Notes under the pieces: generated by a model
The model's database searches: none
The model's input: the letters and a program-made list of their open reading frames with translations, nothing else
Told to the model about the DNA's origin: nothing
Made by a program: the position numbers and the translations under genes
DNA from: Fusobacterium sp. SYSU M8D902
GTDB taxonomy: Bacteria > Fusobacteriota > Fusobacteriia > Fusobacteriales > Fusobacteriaceae
Length of the DNA: 60,556 bases
NCBI RefSeq assembly: GCF_040199715.1
Contig: NZ_JBEFNA010000009.1
Coordinates: forward strand, 1-60,556
Direction: 5' to 3'
Shown: positions 24,571-33,549 of the stretch, piece by piece
Layout: the number at the start of each line of letters is the position of its first letter
How positions within the stretch are numbered: the first letter of the stretch is position 1

Positions 24571-24643
24571 TAAATAAAAAGGGAAAAATCACTATAATCA
24601 GTATTATCTAAACACTAATTTTAAAAGTAACTTTTTCCCTTTT
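24571..24643 (-). terminator. Terminator after carB (shared terminator family)
   Basis: On the minus strand, AAAAGGGAAAAAGTTACTT pairs across a ~30-nt loop with AGTGATTTTTCCCTTTT and runs into TTTTATTTA. The AAGTTACTT core matches the terminator at 37554-37613. Confidence 0.75.
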
Positions 24644-24697
24644 CTAAAGATTATTTCAATAATCTCAATTTAAATTTTTAATATCTACAATCTCAAA

Positions 24698-27600
24698 TTA
24701 GATTTTACTTACATCAAATACATCTAATTTATTCTCATCAATATGGCTATCTTGCATTCTTAAGATTGCATTGATTGTATCTAATGAAGTAAGTACATCT
24801 ACACCATATTCAATAGCAGCTCTTCTCATTTTAAATCCATCTCTTTGAGCGTCATTTGCTTTTGTAGGTGTATTGATTAATAGATCTACTTGTCTATTTT
24901 TTAATACATCATCAATGTTAGGTGAAGCCTCTCCCATTCTATTGATTAAAGTTGATTCAACTCCGTGTTCAGCTAGGAATTTTTGTGTTCCCTTAGTTGC
25001 AAACAGAGTAGATCCATGTCTTACTAAGCTCTTAGCTATTGGTAAGAACTCCTCTTTATCTTTATCTCTAATAGTTACTAATATCTTTCTATCTTGAATT
25101 AAGTGAACTCTCTTAGCTCCTAATAATCCCTTATAGATTGCCTCATCTACATTATTTCCTACTCCTAGTACCTCTCCTGTTGATCTCATCTCTGGTCCTA
25201 ATGATACCTCAACACTTGATAATTTTTCAGTAGAGAATACTGGTACTTTTACAGCTACTAAGTTAGGTTTCTTATAGATTCCTGTTCCATAACCTATCTC
25301 TTCTAATGACTCTCCTAAGATTATTCTTGTTGCTATCTCAATTACAGGAAGTCCAGATATTTTTGATATATATGGAACTGTTCTTGAAGATCTTGGGTTA
25401 ACTTCTATTACATATAACTCATTTTCATAAGCTATAAATTGAATATTCATCATACCCTTTGTTTCTAAAGCTTGAGAAATCTTTTTAGTTATCTCTAATA
25501 CTTTTTCCTCTGTTCCCTCATATAGATTTTGTTGAGGATAGATAGTGATTGAGTCTCCTGAGTGAACTCCTGCTCTCTCTAAGTGCTCCATTATTCCTGG
25601 AATTAATACATCTTTACCATCACAGATAGCATCTACTTCTAATTCTATTCCATTTAAGTATTTATCAATTAATACTGGGTTTTCTGGGTCTCTTTCAAAT
25701 GATGACTCTAAGTATTTTACTAAGTTGTACTCATCATGACAGATCTCCATTCCTTGTCCTCCAAGTACGTAAGAAGGTCTTACTAATACTGGATATTTTA
25801 TCTCATTAGCTATCTCGATTCCGTGGTTAATATCCCAAACTGCTCTTCCTTTTGGTCTCTTAATATCTAACTCTTCCATCATTGCTTCAAATTTCTCTCT
25901 ATCTTCTGCCTCATCTATTTTTTCAGCTGAAGTTCCTAATATCTTTATTCCTCTATCAGATAGAGCATTAGCAAGTTTTATAGCAGTTTGTCCTCCAAAT
26001 TGAAGTACAACTCCTTCTGGTTTCTCTTTTTCAATTATATTTAAAACATCTTCTAAGATTAATGGCTCAAAGTATAATCTATCAGCTGTATTATAGTCAG
26101 TTGATACAGTTTCTGGGTTATTGTTTATGATTATGCTCTCTATTCCCATTTTCTTTAGTGTTTTTATTGAGTGAACTGTACAGTAGTCAAACTCTATTCC
26201 TTGTCCAATTCTTATTGGTCCTGAACCGATAACTATTATCTTTCTTTTATTTTCTACTTCTACTTCATCATGCTCATCATAAGTTGAGTATAGGTAAGAT
26301 GTTTGAGCTTTAAACTCAGCAGCACAAGTATCTACTCTCTTATAAGCTGGTATTATGTGATGCTCTTCTCTTTTTGTTCTGATGTCATCTTCAGTAACAT
26401 TCATCAATTCAGCAATTCCTCTATCAGAGAATCCTTTTTTCTTTAATTTTCTTAAATACTCTGGATCTAAATCTTTAAATTTAGTTTTCTTTAAGATCTC
26501 CTCTTGTCTTACTAACCACTCGATTTTTTCCATAAAGAACTTATCTATACCAGTGATTTTTTGTAATTTTTCTTTGATATATCCTCTTCTTAACATTTCA
26601 GCAACTACGAATATTCTCTCATCATCAGGTCTCACAACTGCTTTCTTTAACTCTTCCATAGTTAATTTCTTAACTGAAGGGTGCTCAAGGTTAAATCTTC
26701 CTATCTCTAATGATTTTAATCCTTTTAAGAAAGCTGCCTCAAAGTTATCTCCAATTGACATAACCTCTCCAGTTGCCATCATTTTTGTACCTAATACTTT
26801 ATTTGCATTTTTGAACTTATCAAATGGCCACTTAGGAATTTTTGCAACTATATAGTCTATAGTTGGCTCTGTACAAGCATATGATTCCCCTGTTACTTCG
26901 TTTATTATCTCATCAAGTGTATATCCTAAAGCAAGTTTTGTTGATACTCTTGCTATTGGATAACCAGTTGCTTTAGAAGCTAGTGCTGATGAACGAGAAA
27001 CTCTTGGGTTAATTTCAATAATAGCATATTTCATTGATTTTGGGTGTAGAGCAAACTGAACGTTACATCCTCCAATTACTCCTACCTCATCTAATATTTT
27101 TAAAGCTGATTTTTTTAACATTACAGCTTCTTTATGAGATAAAGTTTGTGTTGGAGCTACAACTATTGAATCTCCAGTATGGATTCCAACTGGGTCAACG
27201 TTTTCCATATTACATATTGTAATACAGTTTCCATTCTTATCTCTCATTACCTCATACTCTATCTCTTTCCAACCTAAGATAGATTTTTCTATTAACACTT
27301 GTCCAACTCTTGATAATTTTAATCCTTTTAATAGTATCTCTTCTAATTCCTTTTGAGTGTAGGCAATTCCTCCACCAGTTCCTCCCATTGTATAAGCTGG
27401 TCTTACTACAACTGGATAACCGATCTGTGCAGCAACTTTAATTCCATCTTCTAAACTCTCTACTATCTCACTCTCAATACAAGGCTCTCCAATTTTCTCC
27501 ATTGTTTCTCTGAAGATCTCTCTGTCCTCACCTTTTTTTATTGATTCAACAGAAGTTCCTATTACTCTTACTCCATATTTTTCTAATATACCCTTCTCTG

Positions 27601-27904
27601 TTAATTCAACAGCAAGGTTTAATGCAGTTTGTCCTCCCATTCCAGCAAGAAGTGAATCTGGTCTCTCTTTAGCTATTACTTTCTCTACAAATTCTGCTGT
27701 GATTGGCTCTATATATATTCTATCTGCAACAGCTTTATCAGTCATTATTGTTGCAGGGTTAGAGTTTATTAATACAACTTCTATTCCCTCGTTTTTTAAT
27801 GTTTCACAAGCTTGTGTTCCTGAGTAGTCAAACTCTGCTGCTTGTCCTATGATAATTGGTCCTGAACCTATTACTAATACTTTTTTTATTGATTTATCTA
27901 ACAT
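24698..27904 (-). CDS. carB: Carbamoyl-phosphate synthase large subunit
   Basis: CarB makes carbamoyl phosphate from bicarbonate, ammonia and two ATP, for pyrimidines and arginine. The ~1068-aa protein has two homologous ATP-grasp halves ([20 protein letters not shown] at the start; [19 protein letters not shown] near 555), an oligomerisation region, and a C-terminal MGS-like allosteric domain (~930-1069). ATG at 27904 is preferred to the adjacent ATG at 27907 because AGGAGG is then 5 nt away instead of 2. Both ATP-grasp domains look intact, in contrast with the CarA partner's glutaminase domain. Confidence 0.97.
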   Translation of the reverse strand: MLDKSIKKVLVIGSGPIIIGQAAEFDYSGTQACETLKNEGIEVVLINSNPATIMTDKAVADRIYIEPITAEFVEKVIAKERPDSLLAGMGGQTALNLAVELTEKGILEKYGVRVIGTSVESIKKGEDREIFRETMEKIGEPCIESEIVESLEDGIKVAAQIGYPVVVRPAYTMGGTGGGIAYTQKELEEILLKGLKLSRVGQVLIEKSILGWKEIEYEVMRDKNGNCITICNMENVDPVGIHTGDSIVVAPTQTLSHKEAVMLKKSALKILDEVGVIGGCNVQFALHPKSMKYAIIEINPRVSRSSALASKATGYPIARVSTKLALGYTLDEIINEVTGESYACTEPTIDYIVAKIPKWPFDKFKNANKVLGTKMMATGEVMSIGDNFEAAFLKGLKSLEIGRFNLEHPSVKKLTMEELKKAVVRPDDERIFVVAEMLRRGYIKEKLQKITGIDKFFMEKIEWLVRQEEILKKTKFKDLDPEYLRKLKKKGFSDRGIAELMNVTEDDIRTKREEHHIIPAYKRVDTCAAEFKAQTSYLYSTYDEHDEVEVENKRKIIVIGSGPIRIGQGIEFDYCTVHSIKTLKKMGIESIIINNNPETVSTDYNTADRLYFEPLILEDVLNIIEKEKPEGVVLQFGGQTAIKLANALSDRGIKILGTSAEKIDEAEDREKFEAMMEELDIKRPKGRAVWDINHGIEIANEIKYPVLVRPSYVLGGQGMEICHDEYNLVKYLESSFERDPENPVLIDKYLNGIELEVDAICDGKDVLIPGIMEHLERAGVHSGDSITIYPQQNLYEGTEEKVLEITKKISQALETKGMMNIQFIAYENELYVIEVNPRSSRTVPYISKISGLPVIEIATRIILGESLEEIGYGTGIYKKPNLVAVKVPVFSTEKLSSVEVSLGPEMRSTGEVLGVGNNVDEAIYKGLLGAKRVHLIQDRKILVTIRDKDKEEFLPIAKSLVRHGSTLFATKGTQKFLAEHGVESTLINRMGEASPNIDDVLKNRQVDLLINTPTKANDAQRDGFKMRRAAIEYGVDVLTSLDTINAILRMQDSHIDENKLDVFDVSKI

Positions 27905-27958
27905 CATTTCCTCCTAAAATTTTGTTAAATTCTATACCTTAAATAACCTAAAAATTTA

Positions 27959-28993
27959 TTACACAAGTTTTAAAAAATTTTCGAAAACATCATTTGAATC
28001 TCTATATAAATCTGGCATATATTGAACTCCACAGATTTTTAAAGCTTCATTTTTTATTCCTTCGATTGTTTTTACGTTAACTCCTTGATGAGTTACCTCA
28101 AATCCTTCAGGAGCCTCACTTACTACATATCCTGTATTTTGAGAAGTGATTATTACCTTTCCAGTCTCTAGATTTTTTACTGGATATCCACCTCTATGAC
28201 CATATTTTAATTTTTCTACTTTTCCACCAAAGGCAAGTGCTATTACCTGCTCTCCTAATACTTCTCCAAATATTGCTATCTTACCAGCTAATTTTTTTAC
28301 CTCTTCTATTGTCTCACTTAAATTCTCTGGATTTCCAGGTCCATTTGAAATTACTAATGCATCTAAGTTTTGAGCTAGTATCTCTTCAGCTTTTGTGTTA
28401 TATGGGAATACTACTACGTTAAATCCCTTCTCTTTCATATAGTTAAGAGTACTATTTTTTACTCCTAAATCAAGAACTCCAACTCTTTTTCCCTCATTAG
28501 CTATCTCATAGATCTCTTTTGTACTTACTTCAGCTACTGCTTCCTTAGTTGAAAATCTATCAAATCTCTCTTGGATCTCTTTTTTTGTTAAATCTTCAGC
28601 TGTTATTATAGCTTTCATAGCACCATTATCTCTAATTATTTGAGTAAGGTATCTTGTATCAATTCCTTTAAATCCAGTTACATTATATTGTCTTAAGAAA
28701 CCATCTAAAGTCATTTCGCATCTAAAGTTATTTGGTAGCTTTGCATCTTCCTTTATTATTAAAGCTCTTACTTGAACTTTATTAGATTCCATATCCTCTA
28801 TGTTTATTCCATAGTTTCCTATCATAGGGTATGTCATCACTACCATTTGTCCGCAATTTGAAGGATCAGTTAAGATCTCTTGGTAACCAGTCATTCCTGT
28901 GTTGAATCCTATCTCACCAACTGTCTCTCCTAACTCTCCAAAAATTTTCCCTTCAAAACTCATACCATTTTCAAGAATAAGTTTTCCTCTCAC
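27959..28993 (-). CDS. carA: Carbamoyl-phosphate synthase small subunit with a degenerate glutaminase site
   Basis: The 344-aa protein is CarA by length and by its N-terminal half (GFNTGMTGYQEILTDPS, IDTRYLT). The C-terminal class I amidotransferase domain (~170-344) keeps the fold (VLDLGVKNSTL, ISNGPGNPENL, YGHRGG). The nucleophile motif G-I-C-L-G-H-Q is here GEVLGEQ, with Val245 in place of the catalytic Cys. The Q-Y-H-P-E motif is GVQYMPD, replacing both the His and the Glu. S-Q-N-H-G is SQNTG. It should bind CarB but cannot hydrolyse glutamine, so the complex would need free NH3. Start is GTG 28993 with AGGAGGT upstream. Confidence 0.93.
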   Translation of the reverse strand: MRGKLILENGMSFEGKIFGELGETVGEIGFNTGMTGYQEILTDPSNCGQMVVMTYPMIGNYGINIEDMESNKVQVRALIIKEDAKLPNNFRCEMTLDGFLRQYNVTGFKGIDTRYLTQIIRDNGAMKAIITAEDLTKKEIQERFDRFSTKEAVAEVSTKEIYEIANEGKRVGVLDLGVKNSTLNYMKEKGFNVVVFPYNTKAEEILAQNLDALVISNGPGNPENLSETIEEVKKLAGKIAIFGEVLGEQVIALAFGGKVEKLKYGHRGGYPVKNLETGKVIITSQNTGYVVSEAPEGFEVTHQGVNVKTIEGIKNEALKICGVQYMPDLYRDSNDVFENFLKLV

Positions 28994-29032
28994 TTTGACC
29001 TCCTACATTTCTTAACATACTAAAATTTTCCC

Positions 29033-29065
29033 AAAAAAAATGATATAACATCAAATGTCATATCA
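29033..29065 (-). terminator. Attenuator terminator in the carA leader
   Basis: Minus-strand TGATATGACAT-ttg-ATGTTATATCA (29065-29041) is an 11-bp stem with one G-U pair, followed by eight U residues (29040-29033). It lies between the carA promoter and carA. The stop codon of the leader ORF is inside its 5' arm, so a ribosome there would prevent the hairpin. Confidence 0.85.
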
Positions 29066-29186
29066 CCATCTTTAAATAATAATTAATAAATTTTAAAATA
29101 AATATATTTTTAAAAGAAAAATCGAAAGAAATATTAAGAAAATAATCATTAAACTTAGAATTTCTAATACTTAATAAACTCTTCAT
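29058..29186 (-). CDS. carAB leader peptide (42 aa)
   Basis: The ORF starts at ATG 29186 with GGAGG 7 nt upstream, and ends at TGA 29060-29058 inside the attenuator stem. The product (MKSLLSIRNSKFNDYF...) is rich in Phe, Ile, Asn and Leu, and the mRNA is very U-rich, with many UUU, AUU and UAU codons. This is the layout of the E. coli pyrBI leader, where RNA polymerase pausing at U runs under low UTP lets the ribosome catch up and block the terminator. Codon content does not point to a single amino acid, favouring UTP over amino acid sensing. Confidence 0.7.
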   Translation of the reverse strand: MKSLLSIRNSKFNDYFLNISFDFSFKNIFILKFINYYLKMVI

Positions 29187-29227
29187 ACTACTCCCTCCAA
29201 TTTGTACCTTTTTTTTTACTAAAAGTA

Positions 29228-29256
29228 ATTATATCTACTTTTTTAATTTCTGTCAA
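29228..29256 (-). promoter_or_regulatory. carA promoter (consensus)
   Basis: Minus-strand TTGACA (29256-29251) and TATAAT (29233-29228) with 17 nt between them match the sigma-70 consensus perfectly. Transcription would start about 35 nt before the leader ATG. Confidence 0.9.
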
Positions 29257-29301
29257 CACTTTTTTTATTTATTTTTATTTTTAATATTTTTTTCTTTCCT
29301 C

Positions 29302-29330
29302 TTGACTATTCTCTATTTATGTGTTAATAA
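29302..29330 (+). promoter_or_regulatory. Promoter of the grdX-like operon
   Basis: TTGACT (29302-29307) and TAATAA (29325-29330) are spaced 17 nt apart, divergent from the carA promoter. GGGGAGG follows before the ATG at 29354. Confidence 0.6.
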
Positions 29331-29353
29331 AATAACGGGGAGGTTGAATACTC

Positions 29354-29755
29354 ATGGATTATATTATAATAACTAACAATAGCAAAGTATATAACATTTA
29401 TAAAGAGAGCAATGAAGTGCTTTTTTTTCAAAAAAAAGATCTATTAGAGTTACTTGAAATAATTAGAGATAAGATTTATGAAGGGCATATTTTACTCTCA
29501 GATCCTATACTTAGTAATCTTAATAACTTTGATAATCCTTATAAATCAATTGCTATTTCAAAGGATAATTTTTTAGGAGATCTTTTTATTAAAGATGATT
29601 CACAGCAAAAATTTATAGATACCTCTATAAATATTGCTAAAAAATTACCATTTAGAGAGAAAATAAATGAATTAAGTGAAGAAAAATTAGAAGAGTACAG
29701 ATTTATTGATTTAAACTTATTGGTTACATTCATTAAAAAATTTGATAATTTTTAA
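29354..29755 (+). CDS. GrdX-family protein
   Basis: The 133-aa protein resembles GrdX, a small protein of unknown function from glycine reductase operons. The central signature RDKIYEGHILLSDPILSN followed by NPYKSIAIS matches the family pattern R-D-x-V/I-x-x-G-H-x-L-L-x-x-P...P-Y-K-S. No glycine reductase genes are in this window, so this is an orphan copy, or one whose partners lie elsewhere. It is cotranscribed with the next gene (13-nt gap). Family call is from memory of the pattern. Confidence 0.72.
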   Translation: MDYIIITNNSKVYNIYKESNEVLFFQKKDLLELLEIIRDKIYEGHILLSDPILSNLNNFDNPYKSIAISKDNFLGDLFIKDDSQQKFIDTSINIAKKLPFREKINELSEEKLEEYRFIDLNLLVTFIKKFDNF

Positions 29756-29768
29756 CTGAGGTGAATAC

Positions 29769-30404
29769 ATGAAATACTTTGAAAGAGTTTTAGACAGGAT
29801 GAAATTCAAATTTATACCTGTTATTTCAACAAGGGACAATCTAATATTTGGTTATAAGGTTATGAAAGATTTTTCCACTCTGGGATTCAATGATAAGGAG
29901 TATATGTATCAAATGGCTTGTGAAGAGAAGATATTTGACAATTTTGCTCTTGATATGTTTGAAAAAGCTTGTAGGGAGATTCTTGAGAAAAACTTTATAA
30001 AAACTCATTTTTTCTACACTATTAGATTTAATCTACTACAAGATTATAAATATTTCTTTAAAAAGGTAGATGAAATCATAAAAAATTTAAATCTCGATCC
30101 TGAACTTTTTATATTTGATATAAAAGGTGTAATTGATTGGTATAATTTTCATAAAACTTTTTCTAATAAGTTTAAATATAAAGTTGTGATAAAAGAGGAA
30201 CGAAACTTTGCTTTTAACTTCTCTATAATAGAGAGTTCTAAAGCTAAATTTGTAGAACCTCGTACTTTAGAAACACTCATTTTTATGAAAGAAAATGTAG
30301 AGATAGAACAACCACTAATCTTCAATCTTTTCTATAGTCAAGGCTTAGATTCTATATTTTTAAAAAATCTTGGAATTGATTATTACTATGATTCCAATAG
30401 TTAA
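29769..30404 (+). CDS. Degenerate EAL-like domain protein
   Basis: The 211-aa protein is not a known housekeeping family. Its layout follows an EAL cyclic-di-GMP phosphodiesterase: FIPVISTRDNLIFGYKVMKD in place of the P-I-V...G-x-E-A-L strand, a helix MYQMACEEKIFDNFALD, LFIFDIKGVI in place of the L-x-L-E-I-T strand, and a final LGIDYYYD. The catalytic E-A-L (here Y-K-V) and metal-binding acidic residues are missing. If it is EAL-fold, it would be a catalytically dead binding protein. It forms an operon with the GrdX-like gene; function unknown. Confidence 0.5.
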   Translation: MKYFERVLDRMKFKFIPVISTRDNLIFGYKVMKDFSTLGFNDKEYMYQMACEEKIFDNFALDMFEKACREILEKNFIKTHFFYTIRFNLLQDYKYFFKKVDEIIKNLNLDPELFIFDIKGVIDWYNFHKTFSNKFKYKVVIKEERNFAFNFSIIESSKAKFVEPRTLETLIFMKENVEIEQPLIFNLFYSQGLDSIFLKNLGIDYYYDSNS

Positions 30405-30429
30405 TCTACGCATTTTTTATAAAAAATCT

Positions 30430-30502
30430 AAAGAATTGTTAATACGATAAAAGTTTGATCACTTAATCAATCTTAAAATGTATAACAATTCTTTATTTTT
30501 TC
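30430..30502 (+). terminator. Terminator after the EAL-like gene
   Basis: AAAGAATTGTTA (30430-30441) pairs perfectly with TAACAATTCTTT (30483-30494), with a smaller internal hairpin (TTGAT...ATCAA), followed by ATTTTTTCT. It faces the dtd gene end-on and may serve both. Confidence 0.8.
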
Positions 30503-30512
30503 TAATTTAATT

Positions 30513-30971
30513 TTATTTTAGATTGGCCACATCTGCTGTATCAATAACTAATGTCACAGGTCCATCATTTAAAAGTTCAACTTTCATATCAGCACCAAAA
30601 ATTCCACACTCAGTTTTTATTCCAAAACTTCTGCATTTCTCTAAAAACTTTTCATATAAAGGATTAGCTAAATCTGGTTTAGCTGCCTCTGTAAACCCTG
30701 GACGACGTCCCTTTATGCAATTTCCATATAGAGTAAATTGAGATATTACTAGCAATTCTCCCTTTATATCCTCCAAACCTAAGTTCATTTTTCCCTCTGC
30801 GTCCTCAAAAATTCTCAAGTCTTTTATCTTACTTGCTAACCAGTTTACTTCCTTTTCTCCATCAGTATGTGTCACACCTAACAGTACCATTAGCCCTTTT
30901 TCTATTTTTCCAACTATCTCTCCATCTACAGTGACAGATGCATATTTTACCCTTTGTATTACTGCTCTCAT
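30513..30971 (-). CDS. dtd: D-aminoacyl-tRNA deacylase
   Basis: Dtd removes D-amino acids, and mischarged Gly, from tRNA. The 152-aa protein starts [17 protein letters not shown] and carries the catalytic SQFTLYG and the C-terminal [10 protein letters not shown], i.e. the SQxxL and GP motifs. ATG at 30971 is chosen over GTG at 30980 because GAGGTG then sits 6 nt before it and family members begin with M-R/K-A-V-I-Q-R-V. It is monocistronic. Confidence 0.96.
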   Translation of the reverse strand: MRAVIQRVKYASVTVDGEIVGKIEKGLMVLLGVTHTDGEKEVNWLASKIKDLRIFEDAEGKMNLGLEDIKGELLVISQFTLYGNCIKGRRPGFTEAAKPDLANPLYEKFLEKCRSFGIKTECGIFGADMKVELLNDGPVTLVIDTADVANLK

Positions 30972-31057
30972 ACTTTTCACCTCAATACATTTTACTTAAT
31001 ATCATAACATTATTTTTCACAAAAGAGAAGATGATTCTAGAAATATTGTGAAAATAG

Positions 31058-31066
31058 TGATATAAT
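31058..31066 (+). promoter_or_regulatory. Extended -10 promoter for the pncB operon
   Basis: TGA-TATAAT (31058-31066) is an extended -10 element, 42 nt before the pncB ATG; the -35 region is weak. Confidence 0.55.
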
Positions 31067-31107
31067 TACATAGAAATATCTTTAAAATTTATAAGGAGAA
31101 GAGTTTT

Positions 31108-32619
31108 ATGATAAGAAAAAAAACATTAACGGAATTTGCAAAAGTTATAAATTCAGATAGATATCAATATACAGAGAGTGATATTTTTCTAATGGAGCAC
31201 ATGGAGGAAAAAATAGCTATTTTTGATGTTTTTTTCAGAAAAACTGAAGATGGTGGTTTTGCTGTAGTAGCAGGTGTTCAAGAAGTTATCAACCTAATCG
31301 AAATTCTAAATAACACATCTACTGAGGAGAAAAGAATGTATTTTTCTGAGATAATTGAAGAGCAACACTTAGTAGATTATCTTTCTAATATGAAATTTAC
31401 TGGTGATATTTATGCTATGAGAGATGGAGAGATAGCTTATCCTAATGAGCCTGTGTTAACAATAAAAGCTCCTCTAATTCAGGCAAAAATCTTAGAAACT
31501 CCTATACTTAATATTCTTAATATGCAGATGGCTATTGCTACTAAGGCTTCTAGAGTCACTAGAGCTGCCTATCCAGTTCCTGTTTCATCTTTTGGAAGTA
31601 GAAGAGCTCATGGATTTGACAGTGCTGTTGCTGGAAATAAAGCTGCTGTTATAGGTGGATGTGTCAACCACTCTAATTTGGTTACTGAGTATAAATATGG
31701 TATCCCTAGTATAGGTACTATGGCTCACTCATATGTGCAGACTTTTGGTGTTGGAAGTGAAGCAGAGAGAACTGCTTTTGAAACTTTTATAAAACATAGA
31801 CAAAATAGAGAGAAAAATGCTTTAATCCTCCTAATTGACACTTATAATACTTTAGGAATGGGAATTAAAAATGCAATTGAAGCTTTTAAAAATTGTGGGA
31901 TAGATGATTCATACAAGGGAATTTATGGAATTAGAATAGATTCTGGAGACTTGGCATATCTTTCTAAAAAGTGTAGAGCAATCCTAGATGAAGCTGGATT
32001 TAAAAAAGCTAAAATTGTACTAACTAACTCACTGAATGAGGAGTTAATAAGATCTCTTAGAGAGCAGGGTGTTTGTGCTGATATCTATGGTGTTGGTGAT
32101 GAGATTGCTGTAAGTAAGTCTAATCCTTGTTTTGGTGGAGTATATAAAATTGTTCAGATTGATAATAATCCTGTTATTAAACTTTCTGAAGATGTTGTTA
32201 AAATTTCCAATCCTGGATTTAAAGAGGTATATAGAGTCTATGATAATCATGGATTTGCCTATGCTGATCTGATTACTCTTATGAATGGTGACTCTGATAG
32301 AGAACTACTTATTCAAGGAAAAAATCTTACTATTAGAGATGAAAAATATGATTTTAAATTTAGTGACTTAAAAAAGGGAGAGTATACAATTAAAAGACTT
32401 ACTAATGATTATATAATCAATGGTGAGATTAATACTACTGAATATGAGAGATTATTTGATATAATGGGTTGTCAAAAATACTATCTAGACAGTCTAAAAA
32501 AAGTCTCTCCTGAAAGAAAAAGACTTGAAAATCCACATAAATATAAAGTTGACCTTTCAGCTGATCTACTTGAATTAAAATACAAACTAATAAAAAATAT
32601 CAAAGCTGAAATTAGATAG
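31108..32619 (+). CDS. pncB: Nicotinate phosphoribosyltransferase
   Basis: PncB links nicotinate to PRPP to make nicotinate mononucleotide for NAD salvage. The 503-aa protein starts (M)IRKKTLTEFAKVINSDRYQYTES and has FGSRRAHGFDSA, SIGTMAHSYVQTF and GIRIDSGDLAYLSK, all conserved substrate-binding motifs of the longer bacterial form. GGAGAAG precedes the ATG. It is first in a seven-gene plus-strand run with short gaps. Confidence 0.95.
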   Translation: MIRKKTLTEFAKVINSDRYQYTESDIFLMEHMEEKIAIFDVFFRKTEDGGFAVVAGVQEVINLIEILNNTSTEEKRMYFSEIIEEQHLVDYLSNMKFTGDIYAMRDGEIAYPNEPVLTIKAPLIQAKILETPILNILNMQMAIATKASRVTRAAYPVPVSSFGSRRAHGFDSAVAGNKAAVIGGCVNHSNLVTEYKYGIPSIGTMAHSYVQTFGVGSEAERTAFETFIKHRQNREKNALILLIDTYNTLGMGIKNAIEAFKNCGIDDSYKGIYGIRIDSGDLAYLSKKCRAILDEAGFKKAKIVLTNSLNEELIRSLREQGVCADIYGVGDEIAVSKSNPCFGGVYKIVQIDNNPVIKLSEDVVKISNPGFKEVYRVYDNHGFAYADLITLMNGDSDRELLIQGKNLTIRDEKYDFKFSDLKKGEYTIKRLTNDYIINGEINTTEYERLFDIMGCQKYYLDSLKKVSPERKRLENPHKYKVDLSADLLELKYKLIKNIKAEIR

Positions 32620-32643
32620 ACATTATTTTAGAAAGGTGTAATT

Positions 32644-33546
32644 ATGGAGTTTAATAAAATTAAGTATATTGAGAGAAAAACAGGGGAGATTAAGATTGAA
32701 AAGGTGCCAGGAGAGAAATATTTAAAATTTCTATACTACAATCCTCTTGGAGAACTTCCTCTAAACCTTGTGGTAAAAAAGAAATTTCTTACTGATTACT
32801 ATGGTAAACAGATGGATAAGAAGGAGTCTACTAAAAAGATCCCTAGTTTTATAAAGGAAGCGGATATCAACATTGAAGAAGCTAAAAAAACTATTGATCA
32901 ATTTACCTCTTTTAATGATTTTTTCTATAGAGAATTAAAAGATGGTGCTAGAAGTATTGACTTTGATGAAAATGTTCTAACTTCACCAGCAGATGGGAAA
33001 ATCCTTGTATTTGAAAATTTGGAAAAAGAGAAAGAGCTCTTTATAAAAGGGGATAAATTTACTTTGAAGGAGTTCTTTCAAGATAGTGAACTAGCTAAAA
33101 AATATGAGGGTGGAGTTTTTCTAATTGTGAGATTAGCTCCTATAGATTATCATAGATTTCATTTTCCTTGTGATGGAAAAATAGGTGCAAGTAAACTTAT
33201 CAATGGTGATTACTTCTCTGTTTCTACCCATGCAATCAAGAAAAATTTTAGAATTTTTTGTGAAAATAAGAGAGAGTTTTCCATTCTACAAACTAAAAAT
33301 TTTGGTGATATAGCTATGTTTGAGGTTGGAGCTACTATGGTCGGTGGAATAAAACAGAGCTACACTCCAGATAGTTTTGTAAAAAAAGGAGAAGAGAAGG
33401 GATACTTCTATTTTGGTGGATCTACTTGTATTCTTGTGTTTGAAAAAGATAAGATAAAAATAGATAAAGACCTAATAGAGAATACAAAAAATGGAATTGA
33501 AACAAAAGTTTATATGGGAGAAAAAATAGGAGTTGCTTTCAATTAA
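32644..33546 (+). CDS. psd: Phosphatidylserine decarboxylase
   Basis: Psd converts phosphatidylserine to phosphatidylethanolamine at the membrane. The 300-aa proenzyme has the type II arrangement: FFYRELKDGAR, SPADGKILVF, APIDYHRFHFP and the self-cleavage site FGGST (Gly-Ser at ~260), where Ser becomes the pyruvoyl group after backbone cleavage. The usual L/F-G-S-T form is shifted to G-G-S-T, which is common in this subgroup. AAAGGTG lies upstream of the ATG. Confidence 0.95.
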   Translation: MEFNKIKYIERKTGEIKIEKVPGEKYLKFLYYNPLGELPLNLVVKKKFLTDYYGKQMDKKESTKKIPSFIKEADINIEEAKKTIDQFTSFNDFFYRELKDGARSIDFDENVLTSPADGKILVFENLEKEKELFIKGDKFTLKEFFQDSELAKKYEGGVFLIVRLAPIDYHRFHFPCDGKIGASKLINGDYFSVSTHAIKKNFRIFCENKREFSILQTKNFGDIAMFEVGATMVGGIKQSYTPDSFVKKGEEKGYFYFGGSTCILVFEKDKIKIDKDLIENTKNGIETKVYMGEKIGVAFN

Positions 33547-33549
33547 TAT

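Noticed and set aside
26382-26855. A 157-aa plus-strand open frame inside carB
   Set aside because: It is antisense to the conserved CarB sequence and its composition is that of a reverse-frame shadow.
28029-28033. Cys321 of CarA as a replacement nucleophile
   Set aside because: It lies just before the Q-Y-M-P-D strand, far from the nucleophile elbow (GEVLGEQ), and the His and Glu of the triad are lost too.
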